Shown here: positions 5,933 through 11,958 of the stretch, one piece after another
Position numbering within the stretch: the first letter of the stretch is position 1
How the letters are laid out: each line of letters starts with the position of its first letter
Source: a bacterium
GTDB lineage: Bacteria > Latescibacterota > UBA2968
DNA: 11,958 nt
Direction of reading: 5' to 3'
Assembly (NCBI GenBank): GCA_027296045.1
Contig: JAPUJS010000539.1
Span: 1 to 11,958, forward strand
Program-made: the position numbers and the translations under genes
Notes under the pieces: generated by a model
The model's input: the letters and a program-made list of their open reading frames with translations, nothing else
Database searches by the model: none
What the model was told of the DNA's origin: nothing

Positions 5933-6715
5933 CTAATAATAATCCGAAATCGACTCCAGCGTCCGCCGCACCGTATACGGATCGATCCGTTCGGCGCCCT
6001 TATACCCCCGGCTGGCTGCCTGGGCGGCTTCAATGCGCTTAAAACGTACCTCCATCTCCAGCGGGGAAGCAAACGTAAACGGCTTCAACATATCCAGCTT
6101 CGGCACCGCCTGCTGAATTGTCTCATAAATCTCATTCACCGCCCGCTTCGGGTGCTTGCTCACCGCCGCATTCCACCCCATTGCCTGTTTGGTCGTCACG
6201 GTCTCGATACCCGGAAAAAATCGTTTCGCCTCTGCCGTCCCCTTATCGTCACTGGCCACAAAAATCACCGGCACGCCCCGCTCTCCCGCCATGGCTCCAT
6301 CCACCGCCATCTCGCCCACTTCCTGTCCGTTCATCTTAATCCATTGATACGTCGCCGAACTGAACGTGTGACAGATTACCCCATCGATTGTATTGTCCAT
6401 CGCGTGATAGCCCACCAGCGCCACCCCACTGAACCCTTCATCCATTCCCGGAAACCGGTGTTCGAAATTCACGCCCAGGGCAATATCGCACCGTTCGTCC
6501 AGCATATCGTAGTGCAAATTCAGGCTCCCGTTGTGATTGTCCCACACAATCACCTGTTCTGCTCCCGCCTCAAACAACCCTCGAGCCGCCGCGTCGGCCT
6601 CCCGCGTGGCCTGCAACTTGGCAAACTCCAGATTCCGGGAAGAATTGAGCGAGGCACCGGGTGAACCCACCACACCGGCTACCCCCTCACAATCTACAGC
6701 CACAACAAAACGCAT
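5933..6715 (-). CDS. M55 family D-aminopeptidase (DppA-like)
   Basis: 260 aa zinc aminopeptidase related to Bacillus DppA, which removes N-terminal D-amino acids such as D-Ala from peptides. Family members work as ring-shaped oligomers in the cytoplasm. Seen: the metal ligands in the DppA order, D8-x-E10 in VAVDCEGVAG, H61 in DNHNG, H104 in GYHAM and E132 in GQEVGE. H116 in CHTFSS matches the proposed nucleophilic His of DppA, so the active site looks complete. The C-terminal EVRFKRIEAA segment near 222-231 is also typical. I chose ATG 6715 because AAGGAGG lies at 6721-6727 and the protein then begins on the first beta strand with D8 and E10 in place. It may recycle cell-wall or diet D-peptides. 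It lies upstream of the DapA-like gene, 196 bases apart, and may or may not share its transcript. Confidence 0.92.
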   Translation of the reverse strand: MRFVVAVDCEGVAGVVGSPGASLNSSRNLEFAKLQATREADAAARGLFEAGAEQVIVWDNHNGSLNLHYDMLDERCDIALGVNFEHRFPGMDEGFSGVALVGYHAMDNTIDGVICHTFSSATYQWIKMNGQEVGEMAVDGAMAGERGVPVIFVASDDKGTAEAKRFFPGIETVTTKQAMGWNAAVSKHPKRAVNEIYETIQQAVPKLDMLKPFTFASPLEMEVRFKRIEAAQAASRGYKGAERIDPYTVRRTLESISDYY

Positions 6716-6720
6716 AACCC

Positions 6721-6727
6721 CCTCCTT
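6721..6727 (-). promoter_or_regulatory. Strong ribosome binding site deciding the M55 peptidase start
   Basis: AAGGAGG on the minus strand, 5 bases before ATG 6715. It rejects the longer frame starting at 6763. Confidence 0.8.
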
Positions 6728-6756
6728 GAAGAACCGGATCGAAGCCGAAAATGGCC

Positions 6757-6785
6757 TTGACACATCTGGCCAGGTTGTTTACTTT
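6757..6785 (+). promoter_or_regulatory. Possible sigma70 promoter for the tRNA-Thr gene
   Basis: A perfect -35 TTGACA (6757-6762), 17 base spacer and TACTTT (6780-6785), which matches the -10 consensus at only 3 of 6 bases. The start would fall near 6792, about 45 bases before the tRNA. Position and direction fit; the weak -10 keeps confidence modest. An AT-rich stretch at 6811-6837 might contain an alternative -10. Confidence 0.4.
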
Positions 6786-6837
6786 TAATCGCCAGCAAAA
6801 AAACCAAAGCAATAATAAATTGTTTTTAATTGTGTTA

Positions 6838-6913
<76 letters not shown>

Positions 6914-6918
6914 TAAAG

Positions 6919-6954
6919 AAAGGGCTTGTGTCTTCCCGACACAAGCCCTTTTTC
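6919..6954. terminator. Strong bidirectional intrinsic terminator between tRNA-Thr and the transaldolase gene
   Basis: A perfect 14-base-pair stem with arms AAAGGGCTTGTGTC (6919-6932) and its complement (6938-6951), a 5-base loop and a T run on the + strand. On the minus strand the stem is followed by TTTCTTTA. It lies 6 bases after the tRNA and about 30 bases after the transaldolase stop, so it can end both converging transcripts. Confidence 0.93.
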
Positions 6955-6984
6955 TCGCTCAGACTCCCCTTCTGAACGTACCCT

Positions 6985-7656
6985 TTAAACCACCACTGCC
7001 GCTCCATTCTTCTTGGAAGTCCACGCATTCCAATCGTTCAAGAACCGCTCCAGCCCGATATCCGTCAGCGGGTGATCCAGCAATTTCTTCAACACATCCG
7101 GCGGAATGGTTGCCACATCGGCACCGGCCACCGCGCATTCCATCACCTGCTTGGGCGACCGCAAACTGGCGGCCAACACCTCGGTCTTGAATCCATAATT
7201 ATCGTAAATGATGCGAATCGTTTTAATCAGCTCCATCCCGTCGTGCGCAATATCGTCCAGCCTGCCCAGAAACGGACTGATATAAGCCGCCCCCGCCTTG
7301 GCCGCCAGAAGCGCCTGGTTGGCCGAGAAACACAGCGTCACATTTATCTTGATCCCTTCATCCGAACAGGCTTTGACCGCCTTCAACCCCTCCCGGATAA
7401 TCGGAATCTTCACCACCACCTGCTCGTGAATCGCCGCATTGGCCCGCGCCTCTTTCATCATCCCTTCAAAATCCGTACTCACCACTTCGGCACTCACCGG
7501 CCCATCCACAATGCCGCAAATCTCCCGAACAATATCTTCAAACTCCCCTTCTTCTTTGGACATCAGACTCGGATTGGTCGTCACCCCATCCAGGATCCCC
7601 ATCTCCTGGGCCTCCCGAATCTCGTCCATATCTGCCGTGTCGATAAAAAACTTCAT
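6985..7656 (-). CDS. tal: Transaldolase, small (TalC/MipB/FSA-like) type
   Basis: 223 aa, the length of the small transaldolase/fructose-6-phosphate aldolase subfamily. Transaldolase moves a dihydroxyacetone unit between sugar phosphates in the non-oxidative pentose phosphate pathway. Seen: FIDTAD at the N-terminus with D6, TTNPSL at 26-31, E57 in SAEV, K83 in VVKIP (Schiff-base Lys), NVTLCFSANQA at 105-115 and SPFLGRLDD at 127-135. Phe129 and Glu57 stand where E. coli fructose-6-phosphate aldolase has Tyr131 and Gln59; true transaldolases carry Phe and Glu there, so a transaldolase is favoured over an aldolase. ATG 7656 is preceded by AGGAGGTG at 7661-7668, a near-ideal ribosome binding site. 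It lies 82 bases downstream of the prenyl synthase gene on the same strand and ends at the bidirectional terminator, so it is the last gene of that unit. Confidence 0.93.
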   Translation of the reverse strand: MKFFIDTADMDEIREAQEMGILDGVTTNPSLMSKEEGEFEDIVREICGIVDGPVSAEVVSTDFEGMMKEARANAAIHEQVVVKIPIIREGLKAVKACSDEGIKINVTLCFSANQALLAAKAGAAYISPFLGRLDDIAHDGMELIKTIRIIYDNYGFKTEVLAASLRSPKQVMECAVAGADVATIPPDVLKKLLDHPLTDIGLERFLNDWNAWTSKKNGAAVVV

Positions 7657-7738
7657 ACATCACCTCCTGGCTAAAGGTTTGCCCCCGTGTTGACTGCTCA
7701 TCTGTTTTGGCTGCCATTTGCGAACGTCCAACCAAACC

Positions 7739-8782
7739 TCAAAATACCCGCTCCACCAAAAACGAACACATCTCTCGCAATATCTCCCGCGCTTCCGAAG
7801 GCGGGATTTCCGACAAATAGGCCACCGCCGCTTCTGCCCGACGCTGGCATTCATCCTCTGCTCTGGTAATGGACCCATAGGCCTCCATCAAACCAATGGT
7901 CCACTCCACATCTTCCTGCGTGGTCGCCTCCCGGTCCTGATCCAAAATCGTGCGCACCCGATCGTGCTCTTCTTCCGTACACCGGTGAAGCAAATCAATC
8001 ACCATCAGCGTCCGCTTTCCCTCGGCAATATCGCCCCCCCGCTCCTTGCCATATCCCCCTGCCGTTGTCGTGGGCGCCTGTTCGGCATCCTCTGCCTGCA
8101 CCGCCAGGTTCAACAAATCGTCCCGAATTTGAAACGCCACGGCCATTGCTTCGCCAAAATCACCAATCACTTCCTGCTGCGCTTCCGACGCCCCGGCAAT
8201 AATCGCCCCCATCGTGCAAGGACCCCGACCGCTGTACCACCCGGTCTTGAGCCGCAACATCTCTACAAACGCCTCCACCGAAGGGATCTCCACCGCCTCA
8301 ATCCACCCAATGTCATAGGCCTGCCCCTCAAACGTCCGCTGTGCCCCGTCAATCATCTCCTGAATCAAATCCAGCGTCACCAGATTACCCAACCGCTCCC
8401 GATTGGCCATCAGGGTCTCAAACACCTTCGAATACAGCGCATCGCCCACATTGACACTCAACGGAATCCCATGCAAATGGTGCAAACAGGGCTTTCCCCG
8501 ACGCATCTCCGAGCCGTCTTCAATATCGTCGTGTACCAATGCAAACGATTGAAACATCTCAAAAGCCGCCGCCGTAATCACGGCCTTTTCCTTATCACCT
8601 TCAAAGGCCTCACAGCCCAATAACACCAGCGCCGACCGGAACCGCTTGCCGCCCCGAAGCGGATAATCCCGCATCGGCTCATACAAAAACCGGAACGGCT
8701 CAATCTGGGGCAAAAACCGAAACAACTCCGCATCAATCAACGGAACATTTTCTTCCAGATAGATTTTGAGTCGGGGTCTCAC
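7739..8782 (-). CDS. Polyprenyl (geranylgeranyl/farnesyl-type) diphosphate synthase
   Basis: 347 aa trans-prenyltransferase that adds isopentenyl diphosphate units head-to-tail to an allylic diphosphate, feeding quinone, carotenoid or membrane-lipid synthesis. Seen: GGKRFR at 44-49, first Asp-rich motif DDIED at 85-89 followed by RRGKP, GQAYDI at 153-158, KTG at 179-181, second motif in QIRDDLLNL at 218-226, and GKRTL at 255-259. The first motif lacks the two-residue insertion of bacterial farnesyl synthases, and Phe80 sits five residues before it, as in archaeal-type geranylgeranyl synthases. A C15-C20 product is likely. The third acidic residue of the second motif is Asn225, a known variation. 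The start is GTG 8782, which overlaps the helicase stop as GTGA, with GAGAGGG upstream, indicating translational coupling. A linker near 230-250 is longer than usual. Confidence 0.9.
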   Translation of the reverse strand: MRPRLKIYLEENVPLIDAELFRFLPQIEPFRFLYEPMRDYPLRGGKRFRSALVLLGCEAFEGDKEKAVITAAAFEMFQSFALVHDDIEDGSEMRRGKPCLHHLHGIPLSVNVGDALYSKVFETLMANRERLGNLVTLDLIQEMIDGAQRTFEGQAYDIGWIEAVEIPSVEAFVEMLRLKTGWYSGRGPCTMGAIIAGASEAQQEVIGDFGEAMAVAFQIRDDLLNLAVQAEDAEQAPTTTAGGYGKERGGDIAEGKRTLMVIDLLHRCTEEEHDRVRTILDQDREATTQEDVEWTIGLMEAYGSITRAEDECQRRAEAAVAYLSEIPPSEAREILREMCSFLVERVF

Positions 8783-11220
8783 TTCCGGAACCCTCTCACC
8801 TTACGACGGATTTTGGCTTCCACATTGGCCGGCATCGGCTTGACCGGGATCGCAGGGGAAACCCCCACAGGATCCACCATGGGTGCAACCGTACCCGGTC
8901 GCGGGTGCTTGGGAATATACGGCTCTTTCTCCAGGGCTGCATGTAAAAGTACCAGAGCCGCTTCCTTGTCCGGAATCGTGCCCCTCACCCCGCCATCATC
9001 GCCCGAAGGCGGCAGCGGTGCCCCCACGCAAGAAGGACATCCCTCTTCACATGCGCACTCCTCCACCACCATCAAACACCCCGTCATGATTTCTTCCATC
9101 ATCTCATAGGCCTTCTCCGAAAATCCGATCCCCCCCGGATACCGATCGTATACAAACAGGGTCGGTTGCCCCGTATTGGAAGAATCGATCGTCGTACCAA
9201 TATCCATCGGGTCGCACATCGAAAACAACGGAATCACCTCTCCTATCACATTGGCAATCCCCTTCAACCCCTCCGACGGCACCCGGCCGTAGGTCCGACA
9301 CTCCCGCAACACTTCCCGGGGCGGAATCAGCCAGCACCCCGCCGTATCCAGCTTCACCTCCGGCAAATCCAGGTTCTCCCACCCGATGCTGTCCCGGTCT
9401 TCAAACTTCACTTTTTTAAACATCATCACCAATGTCGCAACCGACACCTCGCCAAAACACACCTCGCTCACCCGCCACGTGCCCGACATCTCCGTATCCA
9501 TCACCGTAATATGGGTCTCATCCACCGCCTGGGTATAATAATCCAGCGCCTTCGGACTCACCACGGCGATCTTGCGCTCCACATCCAGCCGATCCACAAA
9601 ATACGTCTGGGCGTTGTGCAGATACACGGCGTGCGTGTGCAACTGAAAAAATGCGCTCACCTCGTCCAGCGTGCCAATGACCTCCGGGCCGGTCTCCGTT
9701 TCTTCCATAATCGTATACGTCGGCTCGCTTATATTGCGCAGATGCACTTCGGCGGCCGGATAGCCCGACTTGCTATAATACCACTTCCCGTTCAAATGCC
9801 GGACCATCCCCTCATCTTCCAAAATCTCCAGCAAAGCGCCCGTAAACTCTCCCATCACTTCGCCCTCTTCCCCCCGAACCGGCAACTCCCGCAACGCACA
9901 CCGCAAATGCCCTACCGCCACGTGTGGATTGTTCGGATCCACCGTTGCGTGTTCCGGCGACTGCCCAAAAAAATAGGCCGGATTGCGCATCAAAAACTGA
10001 TCGATTGGCGCGTTCTGGCCCACAAATACCACCAGCGACTCCTCCGCCTGCCTCCCCGCCCTGCCTGCCTGCTGCCACATACTGGCAATCGATCCGGGAT
10101 ATCCCACCACGAGTGCCGCGTCCAATCCCCCAATATCGATCCCCAACTCCAGCGCATTGGTGCTCACCACCCCCAACAGTTCTCCTTCAAACAGCATCCG
10201 CTCGATTTCCCGCCGCTCACGGGGCAAATATCCGCCCCGATATGCCCGAATCGCACCCGCCAGTTTGGGACTGATCTGCCCCAAATCCTCCTGGCAATAG
10301 CGAAATATCACCTCGGCCGTCGTCCTTGCCCGCACAAACGCAATGGTCTGAATCCGTGCCTGAATCAGCCGGGTCAATAACCAGCATGCTTCCGTATTGG
10401 CGCTCCTGCGATCCCCTGTCGTCCCTTCCAGAAATGGCGGATTCCAGAACACAAAATGACGCACCCCGCGCGACGAACCATCATTTTCAATCAACTGCAT
10501 CGCCCGTCCGGTGAGCGTCTCGGCCAGTTCACCCGGATTTGCAATCGTGGCCGAACAACAGATAAACTGGGGCGCCGCCCCATAATGCCGACAGATTCGC
10601 TCCAGCCGCCGAATAATATTGGCCACATGAGAACCAAATACCCCCCGATAGGTATGCATCTCATCTAATACCACATACTTCAAATTCTGCAAGAACCGCG
10701 CCCACCGGGGGTGGTTGGGCAATATGCCCTGATGCAACATATCCGGATTGGTCAAAATCACCCGGCCCTCTTCCCGCAAGGTCTTGCGCATATTGGGCGG
10801 GGTGTCCCCATCATAGGTCCCCGACAGGAATTCCAATTCCGAACAGGATTCCCCAAACCGAACCAGCCCACGGGCCTGATCTTGGGCCAGCGCCTTGGTC
10901 GGAAACAGGTAAAGCGCCGTGGCCTGCCCATCCTTCAACAACACATCCAGGGTCGGAATCTGATAACACAGTGTCTTCCCACTGGCCGTCGACGTCACCA
11001 CCGTAATCGATGCACCCTTGCTCAAAGCCGACAGGGCATCTGCCTGGTGGGTATAAAGCTGTGTCACCCCCTGCTTCTGGAGGGCCTGTGCCACAACCGG
11101 GTGCAGGTCGTCAAACGGTACAAACTGCGCCTCCTGAGCCGGAAGGCGCTCAATATGTACAATCTGCCCGTCGTAGTCGTACCCGCTTCTCAATTTGCTT
11201 AAAAAATCTGAAAAATCCAT
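8779..11220 (-). CDS. DEAD/DEAH-box helicase with C-terminal DUF1998 zinc domain (YprA/MrfA type)
   Basis: 813 aa superfamily 2 DNA helicase. Bacillus MrfA (YprA) of this family acts in repair of mitomycin C-type DNA damage. Seen: motif I TSTASGKT (76-83), Ia FPTKALAQDQ (106-115), GG-like SGTYDG (133-138), II DEMH (186-189), III SAT (223-225), V TNALELGIDIGGLD (354-367), VI QQAGRAGRQ (383-391). The C-terminal domain has a Cys cluster ECACEEGCPSC with C722, C724, C728 and C731, the probable metal site of DUF1998, here lacking the larger N-terminal domains of other families. I chose ATG 11220. The open frame extends to 11451, but the extra 77 codons overlap the next gene and the promoter and look unlike the family. 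No Shine-Dalgarno is visible before 11220. It is the first gene of the helicase, prenyl synthase and transaldolase unit. Confidence 0.92.
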   Translation of the reverse strand: MDFSDFLSKLRSGYDYDGQIVHIERLPAQEAQFVPFDDLHPVVAQALQKQGVTQLYTHQADALSALSKGASITVVTSTASGKTLCYQIPTLDVLLKDGQATALYLFPTKALAQDQARGLVRFGESCSELEFLSGTYDGDTPPNMRKTLREEGRVILTNPDMLHQGILPNHPRWARFLQNLKYVVLDEMHTYRGVFGSHVANIIRRLERICRHYGAAPQFICCSATIANPGELAETLTGRAMQLIENDGSSRGVRHFVFWNPPFLEGTTGDRRSANTEACWLLTRLIQARIQTIAFVRARTTAEVIFRYCQEDLGQISPKLAGAIRAYRGGYLPRERREIERMLFEGELLGVVSTNALELGIDIGGLDAALVVGYPGSIASMWQQAGRAGRQAEESLVVFVGQNAPIDQFLMRNPAYFFGQSPEHATVDPNNPHVAVGHLRCALRELPVRGEEGEVMGEFTGALLEILEDEGMVRHLNGKWYYSKSGYPAAEVHLRNISEPTYTIMEETETGPEVIGTLDEVSAFFQLHTHAVYLHNAQTYFVDRLDVERKIAVVSPKALDYYTQAVDETHITVMDTEMSGTWRVSEVCFGEVSVATLVMMFKKVKFEDRDSIGWENLDLPEVKLDTAGCWLIPPREVLRECRTYGRVPSEGLKGIANVIGEVIPLFSMCDPMDIGTTIDSSNTGQPTLFVYDRYPGGIGFSEKAYEMMEEIMTGCLMVVEECACEEGCPSCVGAPLPPSGDDGGVRGTIPDKEAALVLLHAALEKEPYIPKHPRPGTVAPMVDPVGVSPAIPVKPMPANVEAKIRRKVRGFRK

Positions 11221-11343
11221 GGAAGGAAAAACACATAACGGGTTCGGGGCCAAAGGAGAGAGATCCAGATTCGGGCAGGGTGCCCGCGGCTTGGAGAACC
11301 CAGGTTCAAGAAGATAATAGAGGGAGAGGAGAACTGCTGAAAC
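11221..11343 (-). promoter_or_regulatory. Helicase 5' untranslated leader with two short hairpins
   Basis: From the predicted start near 11337 to ATG 11220 the leader is about 117 bases and pyrimidine-rich on the minus strand, with no Shine-Dalgarno. It contains CGGGCA/TGCCCG (11272-11286, three-base loop) and GAACC/GGTTC (11296-11307, two-base centre). The hairpins might influence translation, but no known riboswitch is recognisable. Confidence 0.35.
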
Positions 11344-11372
11344 AATATAGTCGGAAGTGATTCGAGGGTCAA
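11344..11372 (-). promoter_or_regulatory. Sigma70-type promoter for the helicase gene
   Basis: On the minus strand TTGACC (11367-11372) and TATATT (11344-11349) are separated by exactly 17 bases; each matches the consensus at 5 of 6 positions. The predicted transcript start is near 11337. It lies just past the stop of the upstream oxidoreductase gene, so the helicase has its own promoter rather than depending on readthrough. Confidence 0.75.
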
Positions 11373-11395
11373 CCTCTTTGTGGTTTGAATCGGTA

Positions 11396-11958
11396 TTACG
11401 CCATTCCGTACGCCTGAAAGACCACCCCCAAATCCCGTTTTGCCTTTTCAAAATCGGAATAGGGCAGCCGGGCAGCCTCCTCCAGGCAATGCAAAAAATC
11501 TGAAATCATACGCTTGGTCCCCATCAAATCTTTGAAACCCGGAAAAAAGATACCCGACCTGTGTTTGCCACGCACATAGAGATACATCCCATTGCTCTCA
11601 AAAACAATCTTGCCTTCATCCCCAACGATCTGAGAATGTTGGAACACCCCTTTGGTCAAACTTTTCACATTCCAGGCATAATGGAGTTCCACCAAAACGC
11701 CCCCCGCATACGTCATTCGTGTCACAGAATGTCGTTCATGGACCACCTTGCCATCCGGGAATATTCCCTCGACCTGTTCGGGAGCAGCGTCAAACAAATC
11801 CGAAATCAAAGCCACAAAATGAATACCGCCTTCGAGTAGGGCCCCGTATCCCGCTTTCCATCCATCGGCAGCCTGGGTGAAGACCTTCTGCACCCGAACG
11901 GATTGCACGGTCCCAATCGTTCTTTCTGCAATCAACCTCTTTATCTTTTTCAGGGAGG
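11396..11958 (-). CDS. Gfo/Idh/MocA family oxidoreductase, C-terminal part (runs off the right edge)
   Basis: 187 codons visible, with the frame open to base 11958. Members are NAD(P)-dependent dehydrogenases of sugars and inositols with an N-terminal Rossmann domain and a C-terminal alpha/beta substrate domain. Only the second is in the window. Seen: KKIKRLIAERTIGTVQSVRV, the usual link into the second domain, then LLEGGIHFVALISDLF, where the family carries its catalytic-region GGxH, and VGDEGKIVFES followed by ISDFLHCLEE and a C-terminal DFEKAKRDLGVVFQAYGMA. The in-frame TTG at 11935 is internal, not a start. The stop is TAA 11396-11398. The substrate cannot be inferred without the N-terminal half. 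Its transcript has no terminator visible before the helicase promoter. Confidence 0.87.
   Translation of the reverse strand, partial: SLKKIKRLIAERTIGTVQSVRVQKVFTQAADGWKAGYGALLEGGIHFVALISDLFDAAPEQVEGIFPDGKVVHERHSVTRMTYAGGVLVELHYAWNVKSLTKGVFQHSQIVGDEGKIVFESNGMYLYVRGKHRSGIFFPGFKDLMGTKRMISDFLHCLEEAARLPYSDFEKAKRDLGVVFQAYGMA

Noticed and set aside
9166..10380. 404-codon open frame on the + strand
   Set aside because: Antisense to the helicase, rich in Arg, His and Pro, no recognisable domain; a by-product of the biased composition of the opposite gene.
11221..11451. N-terminal extension of the helicase frame (77 extra codons)
   Set aside because: It overlaps the end of the oxidoreductase gene by 56 bases, spans a good promoter and shows no family-like sequence.

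Overview
This is protein-dense bacterial chromosome, GC-rich apart from one AT-rich island, and it looks like accessory metabolism plus a short housekeeping run. A ThuA-like protein, an acid-sugar-type enolase-superfamily enzyme, an amidohydrolase, a phytanoyl-CoA dioxygenase fragment, a DapA-like aldolase and a Gfo/Idh/MocA oxidoreductase lie close together. That mix recalls Poribacteria, Latescibacterota and related marine or soil lineages. This is inference from gene content; no phylogenetic marker was tested.

Layout. Bases 1-3411 (+ strand) hold the 3' part of an amidase with a frameshift, then a tight run of ThuA-like protein, mandelate racemase/glucarate dehydratase-like enzyme and amidohydrolase. 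Bases 3408-4148 (- strand) hold a BrnT/BrnA-type toxin-antitoxin pair followed by a 3'-truncated phytanoyl-CoA dioxygenase fragment whose GTG start overlaps the brnA stop. Bases 4149-4344 are a very AT-rich gap. Bases 4345-6715 (- strand) encode an M55 D-aminopeptidase, then a DapA-like lyase and a GNAT acetyltransferase in a likely two-gene operon. A single tRNA-Thr(CGU) on the + strand (6838-6913) is followed by a strong terminator that also serves the transaldolase arriving from the other side. Bases 6985-11220 (- strand) encode a YprA/MrfA-type DEAD/H helicase, a polyprenyl diphosphate synthase overlapping it by 4 bases, and a small transaldolase, driven by a good sigma70-like promoter at 11344-11372. 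The right edge cuts a Gfo/Idh/MocA dehydrogenase.

How the genes may work together. The left genes look like a catabolic cluster for a sugar acid or amide-containing metabolite: amidase cleavage, ring opening or hydrolysis by the amidohydrolase, dehydration by the enolase-superfamily enzyme, and possibly a retro-aldol step by the DapA-like lyase. The substrate cannot be named. Several enzymes deviate at key positions: the amidohydrolase has Asp where a metal His is expected, and the DapA-like protein lacks the GTTGE motif and the substrate-binding Arg of true DapA.

At the base level the given strand is C-rich in genes of both directions. The toxin-antitoxin segment largely loses that skew, which supports recent acquisition. 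I found no CRISPR array, rRNA, transposase or phage structural gene, and no clearly undescribed multi-gene system. The best candidates for follow-up are the brnTA/phyH junction and the divergent catabolic enzymes.
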